A stretch of 64,000 nt of DNA, from NCBI GenBank assembly GCA_944386975.1, contig CALXDC010000006.1, positions 1 through 64,000 on the forward strand. The letters run 5' to 3'. Numbering within the stretch: position 1 is the first letter of the stretch; each line of letters starts with the position of its first letter. Of the stretch, positions 1-7,469 are shown piece after piece. The position numbers and the translations under genes are program-made. Below the pieces are notes generated by a model. The model did no database searches and was not told the origin of the DNA. It saw only the letters and a list, made by a program, of their open reading frames with translations. Source of the DNA: an uncultured Oscillospiraceae bacterium (lineage in GTDB: Bacteria; Bacillota; Clostridia; Oscillospirales; Oscillospiraceae).

Positions 1-501
1 AAGGTGGGCGCTGCCACCGAGACCGAGATGAAGGAGAAGAAGCTCCGCATCGAGGACGCCCTCAACGCCACCAAGGCCGCCGTGGAGGAAGGCATCGTGG
101 CCGGTGGCGGCGTGGCCTATGTCAACGCCATCTCCGCCGTGGAGAAGCTGATCGCCGATGTGGACGGCGACGAGAAGACCGGCGTGCGCATCATCGCCGC
201 CGCCCTCACCGCCCCCATCCGTCAGATCGCCGCCAACGCCGGCGTGGACGGCAGCGTGGTGCTGGAGAAGATCAAGAGCAGCGACAAGGTGGGCTACGGC
301 TTCGACGCCTACAAGGAGATCTACTGCGACATGATCCCCGCCGGCATCGTGGATCCCGCCAAGGTGACCCGCTCCGCTCTGGAAAACGCTGCCAGCGTCT
401 CCGCCATGGTCCTGACCACCGAGTCTCTGGTGGCCGACAAGCCCGAGCCTCCCGCACCTGCTGCGGCTCCCGGCATGGGCGACATGGGCGGCATGTATTA
501 A
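1..501 (+). CDS. groEL: Chaperonin GroEL, C-terminal part (5' end outside window)
   Basis: This is the last 166 codons of the 60-kDa chaperonin; the reading frame is open from base 1. GroEL forms the cytosolic double-ring ATP-driven folding chamber together with GroES. The visible part covers the end of the apical/intermediate region and the equatorial domain, including the VAGGGVAY segment, GYGFDAY, the [21 protein letters not shown] helix and the TTESLV strand. It ends in the disordered Gly-Met-rich tail GMGDMGGMY typical of bacterial GroEL. A strong terminator follows at 534-570. Identification is secure; only the truncation by the window edge limits it. Confidence 0.97.
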   Translation, partial: KVGAATETEMKEKKLRIEDALNATKAAVEEGIVAGGGVAYVNAISAVEKLIADVDGDEKTGVRIIAAALTAPIRQIAANAGVDGSVVLEKIKSSDKVGYGFDAYKEIYCDMIPAGIVDPAKVTRSALENAASVSAMVLTTESLVADKPEPPAPAAAPGMGDMGGMY

Positions 502-533
502 GTTCTCCCGCCAGATTTCCCACATGTACCGAG

Positions 534-573
534 AAGGCCGGCACCCACAGCCCTGTGAGTGCCGGCCTTTCGC
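534..573 (+). terminator. Intrinsic terminator after groEL
   Basis: A perfect 11-bp stem, AAGGCCGGCAC at 534-544 pairing with GTGCCGGCCTT at 559-569, is followed by a short T-rich stretch. It separates the groES/groEL unit from the sporulation cluster. Confidence 0.75.
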
Positions 574-624
574 CGGTTTCCGGAATGCCTGTCCTTCCGG
601 AGCCACAGAGAAAGGATGGATTCC

Positions 625-870
625 ATGCGACTGGACAAATATCTGAAGGTCTCCCGCCTCATCAAGCGGAGGACCGTGGCCAACGAGGCCTGTGACAACG
701 AGCGCGTCACCGTCAACGGCCGGGTAGCCCGGGCCTCCTATGAGGTCAAGGAGGGCGACGTCATCGCCATCCGCTTCGGCGAGCGCACTCTTACCGTGGA
801 GGTGCTCTCCGTGCAGGACAACGTAGGCAAGGACGCCGCCGCCCTCCTCTACCGGGAGATCCAGGCATAA
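625..870 (+). CDS. rqcP: S4-domain RNA-binding protein RqcP/YabO
   Basis: An 81-residue protein consisting of a single S4 RNA-binding domain (MRLDKYLKVSRLIKRR, then VNGRVARASYEVKEGD). In Bacillus, RqcP (YabO) works with RqcH on stalled 50S subunits during ribosome quality control. The ATG at 625 is chosen because GAAAGG at 609-615 is nine bases upstream; the in-frame ATG at 616 would touch that site. The gene heads the usual Clostridia/Bacilli order yabO-yabP-yabQ-divIC, which supports the assignment and suggests one transcript, although 55 bp separate it from yabP. Confidence 0.9.
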   Translation: MRLDKYLKVSRLIKRRTVANEACDNERVTVNGRVARASYEVKEGDVIAIRFGERTLTVEVLSVQDNVGKDAAALLYREIQA

Positions 871-925
871 CCGGGACAGACCTCCCATATATATGGGGTA
901 TCCGTGATCGTTGGGAGGATACGCT

Positions 926-1201
926 ATGGCCTACGATACCCCTGAATTCGCCCATCACCAGATCACCCTGGAGGGGCGGGAGCGCCTCACCGTCTCCGGC
1001 GTGGAGGATGTGGAGCGCTTTGATGAAAATATGATCGTTATGTCTACCTCTGCCGGCACTTTGGTGATCTCCGGCGAGGGGCTCCACATCGGAAAGCTGA
1101 CGCTGGACGGCGGGGAGCTCCACGTGGACGGCCGGGTGGACGCCATGAGCTACGAGGAGACCATCCGGGGCGGCGGCCTGTTCGGGAGGCTCTTCGGCTG
1201 A
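926..1201 (+). CDS. yabP: Sporulation protein YabP
   Basis: A 91-residue protein matching the YabP family of small sporulation proteins, which act during spore coat/cortex formation and are expressed in the mother cell in Bacillus. Visible family features are the N-terminal HHQITLEGRERLTVSGVEDVERFDE segment and the following beta-rich GTLVISGEGLHIGKLTLDGGEL. A start at ATG 926 is supported by GGAGGA at 914-919. The stop codon overlaps the ATG of yabQ (TGATG at 1199-1203), implying translational coupling. Function is by family; the biochemical activity is unknown. Confidence 0.9.
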   Translation: MAYDTPEFAHHQITLEGRERLTVSGVEDVERFDENMIVMSTSAGTLVISGEGLHIGKLTLDGGELHVDGRVDAMSYEETIRGGGLFGRLFG

Positions 1202-2001
1202 TGGGGGTGGACCTGTCCCAGCAGCTCACGGCCTTTCTCCTCTCCTGGGTCCTGGGGGCCCTGCTGGGGGTGGCCTTTGACCTGCTGCGCCTGCCTCCCG
1301 CCCGCCCGGGCCGCCGGTGGCTCCAGCCCCTGCTGGACGGCTTTTTCTGCCTGTTTTCCGCCCTGTGCATTCTGGCCTTCACCCTCCGCCCCGGGGCAGG
1401 GGAGCTGCGGGCCTACATGCTGGCCGGCATCGCCGGGGGCGCCCTTCTCTATCTCACCCTCCTCAGCCCCCTTCTGGCCCCCACCTGGGCCTTCTGGCGC
1501 GCCGCCGCCGGGGATACCATCCGCTGGCTTTTTACCCCTCTCCGCCTGCTGGGCCGATTTTGGAAAAAATTTTCCAACGGGCAAAAAAAGTACTTTCTTT
1601 TTTGGAAGAAGTGGTTTACAATAATAGGACAACAGCGGTGGATGATTCTGATTCGCCGCAGAGGACGGAGAGGGGAGGGGATTCCCATGAGCCGCAGCAG
1701 ACGGGAGCGGAAGGTACGGAAGAGACGGAGAAAGTCCGGAGGACTTCTGGGCGGGCTGATTTTGCTGGTGCTGCTCTTCGGCCTTGGGTTCCAGCTCTAC
1801 CGGATGCAGGATCAGCTGGCCGCCGCCCGGGCCGAGGAGGCCGCGCTGGCAGAGCAGATCAGCAGCCTCCAGGAGGAAAACGCCGGTCTGGAGGAGAGCA
1901 TCGCCCGCAGCAGCGACCCGGAGATGATCGAGAAGATCGCCCGGGAGAGCCTGGGCATGGCGGTGCAGGACGAGAAGGTTTTTTACATGTTTGGCGGATA
2001 A
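1201..2001 (+). CDS. yabQ: YabQ-like spore cortex membrane protein, reading in frame through DivIC
   Basis: The frame opened by the yabQ start runs 266 codons without a stop. Residues 1-120 look like YabQ, a mother-cell membrane protein needed for cortex formation: hydrophobic segments at about 8-28, 46-62 and 70-98, with the LLGVAFDLLR motif near the N terminus. Residues 163-266 are a complete DivIC/FtsB-like protein that has its own ribosome site and ATG at 1687. So either YabQ and DivIC are also made as a fusion, or a true stop was lost. The junction (1562-1610) contains A6, A7 and T6 runs, where a one-base sequencing error could have removed a stop. The YabQ part alone is of normal family length. 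Confidence 0.75.
   Translation: MGVDLSQQLTAFLLSWVLGALLGVAFDLLRLPPARPGRRWLQPLLDGFFCLFSALCILAFTLRPGAGELRAYMLAGIAGGALLYLTLLSPLLAPTWAFWRAAAGDTIRWLFTPLRLLGRFWKKFSNGQKKYFLFWKKWFTIIGQQRWMILIRRRGRRGEGIPMSRSRRERKVRKRRRKSGGLLGGLILLVLLFGLGFQLYRMQDQLAAARAEEAALAEQISSLQEENAGLEESIARSSDPEMIEKIARESLGMAVQDEKVFYMFGG
1687..2001 (+). CDS. divIC: Septum formation initiator DivIC/FtsB-like protein (internal start)
   Basis: A 104-residue bitopic protein: a basic cytoplasmic N terminus (MSRSRRERKVRKRRRK), one transmembrane helix (about residues 21-40), an extracellular coiled coil rich in Glu, Ala and Leu (about 42-75), and the conserved C-terminal DPEMIEKIARESLGM segment. DivIC pairs with FtsL in the divisome. GGGAGGGG at 1671-1680 precedes ATG 1687 by a proper distance, so independent translation is likely even though the frame is continuous with yabQ. 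A terminator follows at 2007-2042. Confidence 0.85.
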   Translation: MSRSRRERKVRKRRRKSGGLLGGLILLVLLFGLGFQLYRMQDQLAAARAEEAALAEQISSLQEENAGLEESIARSSDPEMIEKIARESLGMAVQDEKVFYMFGG

Positions 2002-2006
2002 GCCGT

Positions 2007-2042
2007 GCCGCCGCGGAGGAGATTGCCCCGCGGCGGCTTTTT
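2007..2042 (+). terminator. Intrinsic terminator after divIC
   Basis: GCCGCCGCGG at 2007-2016 pairs perfectly with CCGCGGCGGC at 2028-2037 and is followed by TTTTT. Confidence 0.85.
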
Positions 2043-2063
2043 CACGCCCCCGTGATCCTCCGC

Positions 2064-2092
2064 TTGCGCCGGGGACAGGGCTGTGGTATAAT
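2064..2092 (+). promoter_or_regulatory. Promoter of the foldase lipoprotein gene
   Basis: TTGCGC (2064-2069), 17-base spacer, TATAAT (2087-2092), preceded by an extended -10 TG (TGTGG just upstream). It lies between a terminator and the next gene. Confidence 0.75.
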
Positions 2093-2156
2093 ATTTTCCG
2101 CTGCGTGGGCCGCCGGGCGGCCCGCCGACTTTATGCGAGGAAAGGAATCTGTTTTC

Positions 2157-3293
2157 ATGAAACGATTTGCCGCGCTGCTGCTGGCGCTTTGTCTGGCCTT
2201 CACCGCAATGGCCTGCGCCCCCAAGGAGGAGGAAGCTCCCAGAGGGGCCGACGTTCTCTCCCAGGTCTCCGGCCTGGACGCCGACGCCGTCATGCTCACC
2301 GTGGATGGCCGGGAGGTCACCAACCAGATGTATCTCTACTGGCTGACCTATACCATGGAGTCCCTCTCCGCCTCCATGCCCTCCTGGGTGGACGACGCCG
2401 GACTTCTCAAGTGGGACGAGGCCGCCTCTGAGGACATGACCGTGGAGGAGCTGGTCCGCCAGGAGGCCCTGAACACCGCCAAGATGTACATGGTGGTGGA
2501 GAATTGGGCGGAGGAGTACGGCATTGCCCTTACCGAGGACGAAATTGCCATCATTGACCAGGATCTGGACACCTATGCCCAGCAGCTGGGCGGCCAGGAG
2601 ATGTATGACGCCTATCTGTGGGACCAGGGTCTCACCGCCGACCTCAACCGCCGCCTCAGCCACACCTATTATCTCTACTCCAAGTTCCACGACGCGGCCA
2701 TGGAGCCGGGCAGCCCCCTGTACATTGAGGACGAGGTCCTCTATCAGTACGACGGCGTCACCCCCGACTCGGTGCTGGTGGATCACATTCTGCTGACCAA
2801 GGGGGACGACGCCGCTGCCAACGCAGAGGCCTACGCCGCCATGGAGCAGATTCTGGAGATGCTGGATCAGTCCGGCGACAGCGCCGCCTCCGTCTTCTCC
2901 TACATCGCCGACCAGGTGAGCCAGGACCCCGGCCGGCCCTACTGTCCCTACGGCTATCTGGTCACCGAGGACGCGGAGTTCCTGCCGGAGTTCAAGGAGG
3001 CCGCCCTCCGTCTGGAGGAGGGCCAGTACAGCGGCATCGTGGAGACCGACGCCGGCTACCACATCCTGCTGCGCCGTCCTCTGCGCCAGTATGTGGCGGA
3101 CCAGTATCTCTCCGGGCTGATCACCGTGGCCATGGACAACGCGGAGGTCACCTATAGCGATGCCTATGAGGCCCTGGATCTCCGCCAGTTCCAGATCGAT
3201 TATCAGACCTACACCGCCCTCCACTCCGCCGTGAAGGATCTCACCGGCGAGCTGGAGGAGGCCGCCTCCGGTGCCGGCGACACCGAGGCGTAA
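2157..3293 (+). CDS. Peptidyl-prolyl isomerase lipoprotein, PrsA/SurA-like
   Basis: A 378-residue extracytoplasmic lipoprotein. The signal peptide MKRFAALLLALCLAFTAMAC ends in a lipobox, with lipidation predicted at Cys20. A SurA-type N-terminal helical region follows, with a parvulin domain at roughly residues 205-305 (VDHILLTK, EFKEAALRLEEGQYSGIVETDAGYHILL). Such proteins fold secreted proteins at the outer face of the membrane. The gene has its own promoter (2064-2092), ribosome site GAGGAAAGGA at 2137-2146, and a terminator at 3299, so it is monocistronic. The domain assignment is good; the exact orthologue (PrsA or another parvulin lipoprotein) is not certain. Confidence 0.85.
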   Translation: MKRFAALLLALCLAFTAMACAPKEEEAPRGADVLSQVSGLDADAVMLTVDGREVTNQMYLYWLTYTMESLSASMPSWVDDAGLLKWDEAASEDMTVEELVRQEALNTAKMYMVVENWAEEYGIALTEDEIAIIDQDLDTYAQQLGGQEMYDAYLWDQGLTADLNRRLSHTYYLYSKFHDAAMEPGSPLYIEDEVLYQYDGVTPDSVLVDHILLTKGDDAAANAEAYAAMEQILEMLDQSGDSAASVFSYIADQVSQDPGRPYCPYGYLVTEDAEFLPEFKEAALRLEEGQYSGIVETDAGYHILLRRPLRQYVADQYLSGLITVAMDNAEVTYSDAYEALDLRQFQIDYQTYTALHSAVKDLTGELEEAASGAGDTEA

Positions 3294-3298
3294 CAGAT

Positions 3299-3332
3299 GC
3301 CGCCGGGGACCATGGTCCCCGGCGGCGTTTTT
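3299..3332 (+). terminator. Intrinsic terminator after the foldase gene
   Basis: A perfect 28-base palindrome at 3299-3326 (each half GCCGCCGGGGACCA or its mirror) is followed by a T run at 3328-3332. Confidence 0.85.
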
Positions 3333-3348
3333 CTGCCCATTCCTCGCC

Positions 3349-3378
3349 TTGCGCCCGCCGGGCGGGGTGTGGTATACT
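3349..3378 (+). promoter_or_regulatory. Promoter of GNAT-desulfhydrase unit
   Basis: TTGCGC (3349-3354), 18-base spacer, TATACT (3373-3378), again preceded by TGTGG giving an extended -10. It resembles the promoter at 2064. Confidence 0.7.
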
Positions 3379-3411
3379 GGGCCTGCATTCCATGAAACAG
3401 GAGGAACCGCC

Positions 3412-3936
3412 ATGCCGCTGACCATACGCTCTGCCCGCCCTGAGGACCTGGAGGCCCTCTTCGCCGTGGAGTCCGCCTCCTTCCCTCCGGAGCAGGGGGC
3501 CGGACGGGAGACCATCCGCCGCCGCCTCGCCGCCTACCCCGATCACATTCTGGCGGCACTGGAGGACGGAGTATTGGTGGGCCACATCATGGGCCCGGTC
3601 ATCGCCGTTCCCTACATCCAGGACCCCATGTTTGCCGACGAAGGCTGCCACAGCGAGAACCACCCCTACCAGGCGGTGTTCAGCCTGGCGGTACGGCCGG
3701 AGGCCCGGGGCCGGGGCGTCGGCGGACGGCTGCTGGCGGCCATGGAGGACCTGGCCCGGCGGCAGGGGCGGCGGGCCGTCACCCTCACCTGCCTTGAGGA
3801 GAAGGTACCCTACTACGCCCGGTTCGGCTATGAGGACCGTGGGGTGGGGGCCTCCGTTCACGGCGGAGTTTCCTGGCACGATATGGTACTGCCCCTCGGG
3901 GCGGAGAAGGAGGCGCAAGATGAAGACCATCCATGA
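3412..3936 (+). CDS. GNAT-family N-acetyltransferase
   Basis: A 174-residue GCN5-related acetyltransferase. The acetyl-CoA binding motif A is visible as VRPEARGRGVGGRLL at about residues 97-111, after the FSLAV strand; the family fold ends with YYARFGYE. Start ATG 3412 follows AGGAGG. The substrate cannot be read from sequence; the N-terminal IRSARPEDLEALFAVE and the insertion GCHSENHPYQAVF resemble the arylalkylamine/AANAT-like subgroup. It overlaps the next gene by 17 bases, so the two are translationally coupled. Confidence 0.85.
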   Translation: MPLTIRSARPEDLEALFAVESASFPPEQGAGRETIRRRLAAYPDHILAALEDGVLVGHIMGPVIAVPYIQDPMFADEGCHSENHPYQAVFSLAVRPEARGRGVGGRLLAAMEDLARRQGRRAVTLTCLEEKVPYYARFGYEDRGVGASVHGGVSWHDMVLPLGAEKEAQDEDHP

Positions 3937-4885
3937 CTTTCCCCGCTTTCCCCTGTGCGCAGGGCCCACGCCCCTGCAGCTGCTGCCCAATCTCAGCCGG
4001 AAGTACGGCAGGCAGATCTACATCAAGCGGGACGACATGACCGGCGTGGGGCTGGGCGGCAACAAGGTGCGGAAGCTGGAGTTTCTGCTGACGGACGCCA
4101 GGGCCCGGGGCGCCGACGTGGTGTTCACCACCGGCGGGGCCCAGTCCAATCACGCCATGCTCACCGCCGCCTGCTGCGCAAAGCTGGGCATGAAGGCCGT
4201 CCTCTTTCTGAAGGAGCGGGGGGTGACTGAGGAGAAGGGGAACCTCCTTCTGGACCGTCTTCTGGGGGCGGAGGTCCGGTTTGTGGACACCGACGACTAT
4301 GGGGAGGTCTACGCCCAAATGGACCGGCTGGCGGCGCAGCTGCGGGCGGAGGGACACGTGCCCTACGCCATTCCCCTTGGAGGCTCCACGGCGCTGGGGG
4401 TTCTGGGCTACGTGGCGGGCATGGAGGAGGCCTATGGCCAGGGAACGGCCATGGGGATCTCCTTCGACCACACGGTGTGCGTCTGCGGCTCCGGAGGCAC
4501 CACCGCCGGGGTGGTGCTGGGCACCCACCTCTACTCTCCGGGCACCAGGGTGCTGGCGGTGGCGGTGGACGACCAGCCCTTTGATCAGATCGTAGCGGAT
4601 CTGGTGCAGGGCGCTCTGGCACTGCTGGAGCGGACCGGCGAGGCGGTGCCGCCGCCGGAGATCCGCAGCCACGTGGGGGAGGGCTACGGCATCCCCGGGC
4701 CGGAGGTGACGGCGGCGGTGGAGGAGCTGGCGCGGCTGGAGGGTATTTTTTTGGACCCGGTATATACGGGGAAGGCCTTCGCAGAGGTCCTGTCCCTGCT
4801 CCGGGAGGGGAAGTTCCCGGGGGAACGCATTCTGTTCCTCCACAGCGGCGGCGCCGGCGGCCTCTTCGCCGTGGATCTGCCGTAA
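3920..4885 (+). CDS. D-cysteine desulfhydrase/ACC deaminase-family PLP enzyme
   Basis: A 321-residue fold-type II pyridoxal-phosphate enzyme of the DcyD/ACC deaminase family. Features are the Lys-containing GGNKVRKLEFLL near residues 45-55 (Schiff-base lysine), TTGGAQSNHAMLTAA (substrate/phosphate region), CGSGGTTAGVVLG (PLP phosphate loop), and the C-terminal ILFLHSGGAGGLF. DcyD converts D-cysteine to pyruvate, sulfide and ammonia; close relatives act on other D-amino acids or ACC, and sequence reading cannot separate them. It is co-transcribed with the GNAT gene and followed by a strong terminator. Confidence 0.87.
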   Translation: MKTIHDFPRFPLCAGPTPLQLLPNLSRKYGRQIYIKRDDMTGVGLGGNKVRKLEFLLTDARARGADVVFTTGGAQSNHAMLTAACCAKLGMKAVLFLKERGVTEEKGNLLLDRLLGAEVRFVDTDDYGEVYAQMDRLAAQLRAEGHVPYAIPLGGSTALGVLGYVAGMEEAYGQGTAMGISFDHTVCVCGSGGTTAGVVLGTHLYSPGTRVLAVAVDDQPFDQIVADLVQGALALLERTGEAVPPPEIRSHVGEGYGIPGPEVTAAVEELARLEGIFLDPVYTGKAFAEVLSLLREGKFPGERILFLHSGGAGGLFAVDLP

Positions 4886-4895
4886 ACACAAAGAA

Positions 4896-4928
4896 GCAGG
4901 GGCGGTTTGCACACGCCCCTGCTTTTTT
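4896..4928 (+). terminator. Intrinsic terminator, convergent gene boundary
   Basis: GCAGGGGCG (4896-4904) pairs with CGCCCCTGC (4914-4922) and is followed by six T. It lies between convergent genes and may weakly serve the HU gene on the minus strand too. Confidence 0.85.
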
Positions 4929-4937
4929 CTATTTCAC

Positions 4938-5213
4938 TTACTTGGCAACAATATCCTTCAGCGCCTTGCCGGCCTTGAAGACGGGCACCTTGGAGGCGGG
5001 AATCTCGATGGCCTCCTTGGTCTTGGGGTTGCGGCCCGTGCGGGCGGCGCGGCTCTTCACCTCGAAGGAACCAAAGCCCACCAGCTGCACCTTATCGCCC
5101 TCCTGCAGAGCGGCGGTGATCACATCCAGAGCCGCAGTCACAGCGGCCTCGGAATCCTTCTTGGAAAGACCGGCCTTCTCCGCCACAGCGGCAATCAGTT
5201 CTGCTTTGTTCAT
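4938..5213 (-). CDS. hup: HU family DNA-binding protein
   Basis: A 91-residue histone-like nucleoid protein. It shows the full HU signature: [18 protein letters not shown] at the N terminus, [20 protein letters not shown] for the beta-arm base, and [14 protein letters not shown] at the C terminus. HU dimers bend DNA and compact the nucleoid. The start at 5213 is preceded by AAAGGAG; the frame is open further upstream but lacks a ribosome site. It has its own promoter (5285-5313) and is monocistronic. Confidence 0.97.
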   Translation of the reverse strand: MNKAELIAAVAEKAGLSKKDSEAAVTAALDVITAALQEGDKVQLVGFGSFEVKSRAARTGRNPKTKEAIEIPASKVPVFKAGKALKDIVAK

Positions 5214-5284
5214 ACGTGTTTTATCTCCTTTGAATGAAATTGCGCAAACAGGCATCTCGTCGGTGTTACCCGCATATCGTATTC

Positions 5285-5313
5285 AATCTATCACATATTT
5301 CTCCCACTTGCAA
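5285..5313 (-). promoter_or_regulatory. Promoter of HU gene
   Basis: On the minus strand, TTGCAA (5313-5308) and TAGATT (5290-5285) are separated by 17 bases, with an AT-rich upstream region. It lies about 70 bases before the start codon. Confidence 0.7.
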
Positions 5314-5395
5314 GGTTTTTATACGGGATTTTTTGTGACATTTTACGAATTCCTGCAGAAGAGACCGCTTTCCCTAAAATATGGAAAAATTTTGC

Positions 5396-6988
5396 TTACC
5401 GAATCCGCAGCAGCTTTGCCAGCTTCTCCCCCTTGGGCACCATCTCCAGGTCCTCCCGGGTGATGACCCGCAGCGTTACCACCAGCACCAGGTACACCAC
5501 CACCGCCACGCCGATGGCCCCCATGGTGGACAGGGTGTTGCCCAAGAAGCCGCTGAGGAAGGCGTAGGCGTAGTGGGCGCAGACGCCCATCAGCACCGAC
5601 GCCGCCAGTGGCTTGCCAAAGAGCCGGAGGTACCGGGGCTTCTCCTCCACAATGCGGTAGACGATGGTCAGGTTGATGGCGGAGATCAGCATATAGCAGG
5701 CCAGGGTGCCGATGGGGGCCCCCTTGATGTTGATGGAGGGCACGCCGATGAGCACGTAGTTCAGCGCCACCTTGGTGCACCCGCCGATGATGATGGTGAC
5801 AATGGGAATCTTGGCCCGGTCGTTGGCCTGAAGAATGCCGTTGGTGAGCAGGGTCAGGCACACAAAAATAGAGGCGATGCCCAGGATGTGCAGGTGGTAG
5901 GTGGCCGCCGCCGCCGCCTCGGGCTGGGCGGGGTAGAGCATCTGGAGAATGGGGCCCGCCATCACAGACAGCCCCACCCCCGCCGGCAGGGCCAGCAGGG
6001 CGATAAGGCGGAAGGAGGCGGACACCACCCGGTTCACCGTCCGGTGGTCCCGGCGGGCCACCGCCGCCGCCACGGCGGGGATCAGGCTCATGGTGATGGG
6101 GGGAATGAAGGAGGAGGGGAAGTTGAAGAGGGTCATGCCGAAGCTATATTCCCCATAGAGGGCCGCCGCCGCCTTCTCCCCGATGCCCAGCACATCCTGA
6201 AGCCGCCCCATGGCGATGGACTGGTCCAGGGTGGAGATGATGCTCTGACCGGAGGCGCCGATGGTAATGGGCACCCCGATGGCCAGAAGCCGCTTCAAAA
6301 TCACCTTCCGGCTGCTGGGGCGGTCGGCGCTGTCCGGGTCGTCCCGGCGGGCGCGGAGCTGGTGCGTCAGCATGTAGACCATGGCCACCACCGAGCCGGT
6401 GGTGACGCCTAAGATGGCCCCGGCGGCGCCCATATCCACGCCGAATCCGGCGCTGATGAAGTACCAGGCCAGAAGAAGCCCCACCACCAGCTTGAAGGAG
6501 GCCTCGATGACCTGAGAGATGGCGGAGGGCAGCATGTTGCCCTGCCCCTGGGTATAGCCCCGGAAGGCGGACATGATGCACACGCACACCACCGACACGC
6601 TGAGGGCCCGGATGGGCCAGTAGGCCAGGGTGTTGTTCATGGCGGCGGCCAGTGGCTCCGCCCAGAAGAACATGAGGCTGGTACCCACCGCCCCCAGCGC
6701 CACAAACAGCCACATGGCCACGCTGAGGACCCGCCGGCTCTGATTGTACCGCCCCAGAGCCCGGGCCTCGCTGACCAGCTTGCTCACCGCCAGGGGCAGC
6801 CCCGCGGTGGAGATGGCCAGCAGCACCGAGTAAATGTTGTAGGCGGTGTTGAAGTGGGTCATGCCCTCGGCCCCCAAGATGTTGCCGAGGGGAATCTTGT
6901 ACAGGGCCCCGATGACCTTCACCACCGCCACGGCGACGGCCAGGATCACGGTGCCCCCCAGAAAGGACTGCTTCTTTTCCTTGGACAT
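5396..6988 (-). CDS. MOP-superfamily lipid-linked precursor flippase, SpoVB/MurJ-like
   Basis: A 530-residue polytopic membrane protein, with about 14 predicted helices throughout, belonging to the polysaccharide transporter branch of the MOP superfamily (SpoVB, YtgP/MurJ, YabM). Indicators are the N-terminal FLGGTVILAVAVAVVKVIGALYKIPLGNILG, with its classical LYKIPL motif, the AFRGYTQGQGNM loop, and ILQANDRAKIPI. Family members flip lipid-linked peptidoglycan or polysaccharide precursors; SpoVB acts in spore cortex synthesis. SpoVB and MurJ-type paralogues cannot be told apart here. It is the last gene of the minus-strand unit 10506-5396. Confidence 0.85.
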   Translation of the reverse strand: MSKEKKQSFLGGTVILAVAVAVVKVIGALYKIPLGNILGAEGMTHFNTAYNIYSVLLAISTAGLPLAVSKLVSEARALGRYNQSRRVLSVAMWLFVALGAVGTSLMFFWAEPLAAAMNNTLAYWPIRALSVSVVCVCIMSAFRGYTQGQGNMLPSAISQVIEASFKLVVGLLLAWYFISAGFGVDMGAAGAILGVTTGSVVAMVYMLTHQLRARRDDPDSADRPSSRKVILKRLLAIGVPITIGASGQSIISTLDQSIAMGRLQDVLGIGEKAAAALYGEYSFGMTLFNFPSSFIPPITMSLIPAVAAAVARRDHRTVNRVVSASFRLIALLALPAGVGLSVMAGPILQMLYPAQPEAAAAATYHLHILGIASIFVCLTLLTNGILQANDRAKIPIVTIIIGGCTKVALNYVLIGVPSINIKGAPIGTLACYMLISAINLTIVYRIVEEKPRYLRLFGKPLAASVLMGVCAHYAYAFLSGFLGNTLSTMGAIGVAVVVYLVLVVTLRVITREDLEMVPKGEKLAKLLRIR

Positions 6989-7029
6989 GGAGTTCCTTCT
7001 TTACACAGCTTGAGAATTTGGAGCCTTGC

Positions 7030-7455
7030 TTATTCCTCCGCCTGCCGCTCCAGAGGCTGGCCGCAGTTGGTGCAGTATTCGTTTTCCCTGTCGTTTCTGG
7101 CGCCGCAGCCGCCGCAGGCGCGGATCCCCCGCAGGCCCAGCCGCTGCCGCTCCTTCTCCCGGAGGGTTTCCCGCAGGCCGTCGATCTCCCGCAGCACCGC
7201 CTCCATGGCCTCGCTGTCGGTGGGGTCCCCGGTGTGGGTGGCGTAGACCATCTCTCCCACCCGCTGGAGCCGCCGGCGCACCTGGGCGGTGAGATCCGCC
7301 TCCTCCAGCTTCAGCTTGGCGTACCGGGCCGCACCGCCCGCCGCCTTCCCCGCCGCCTTGGCGCCCCGGCCGGCGGCGTCCCCCAGATCCAGAGCCGTCC
7401 GGCAGGTCTGATCCAGAATGTCCTCCGCGGTCTTCTTCCAATTCTTCTTCTCCAT
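7030..7455 (-). CDS. Zinc-ribbon protein of unknown function
   Basis: A 141-residue soluble protein. The first 110 residues are helical, charged and Ala-rich (AAGRGAKAAGKAAGGAARYAKLKLEEADL). The C terminus is a zinc ribbon with CGGC and CTNC pairs 15 residues apart. A ribosome site (GGGAGGAAGG) lies upstream of ATG 7455, and only 14 bases separate it from the uridine-kinase-like gene. Zinc-ribbon tails of this kind usually mediate protein or nucleic-acid contacts. No specific function can be assigned. Confidence 0.75.
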   Translation of the reverse strand: MEKKNWKKTAEDILDQTCRTALDLGDAAGRGAKAAGKAAGGAARYAKLKLEEADLTAQVRRRLQRVGEMVYATHTGDPTDSEAMEAVLREIDGLRETLREKERQRLGLRGIRACGGCGARNDRENEYCTNCGQPLERQAEE

Positions 7456-7469
7456 AGTACCTTCCTCCC

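Noticed and set aside
1317..2156. In-frame upstream extension joining yabQ-divIC sequence to the PrsA-like lipoprotein.
   Set aside because: It would place a signal peptide and lipobox in mid-protein; a terminator, promoter and ribosome site lie just before ATG 2157.
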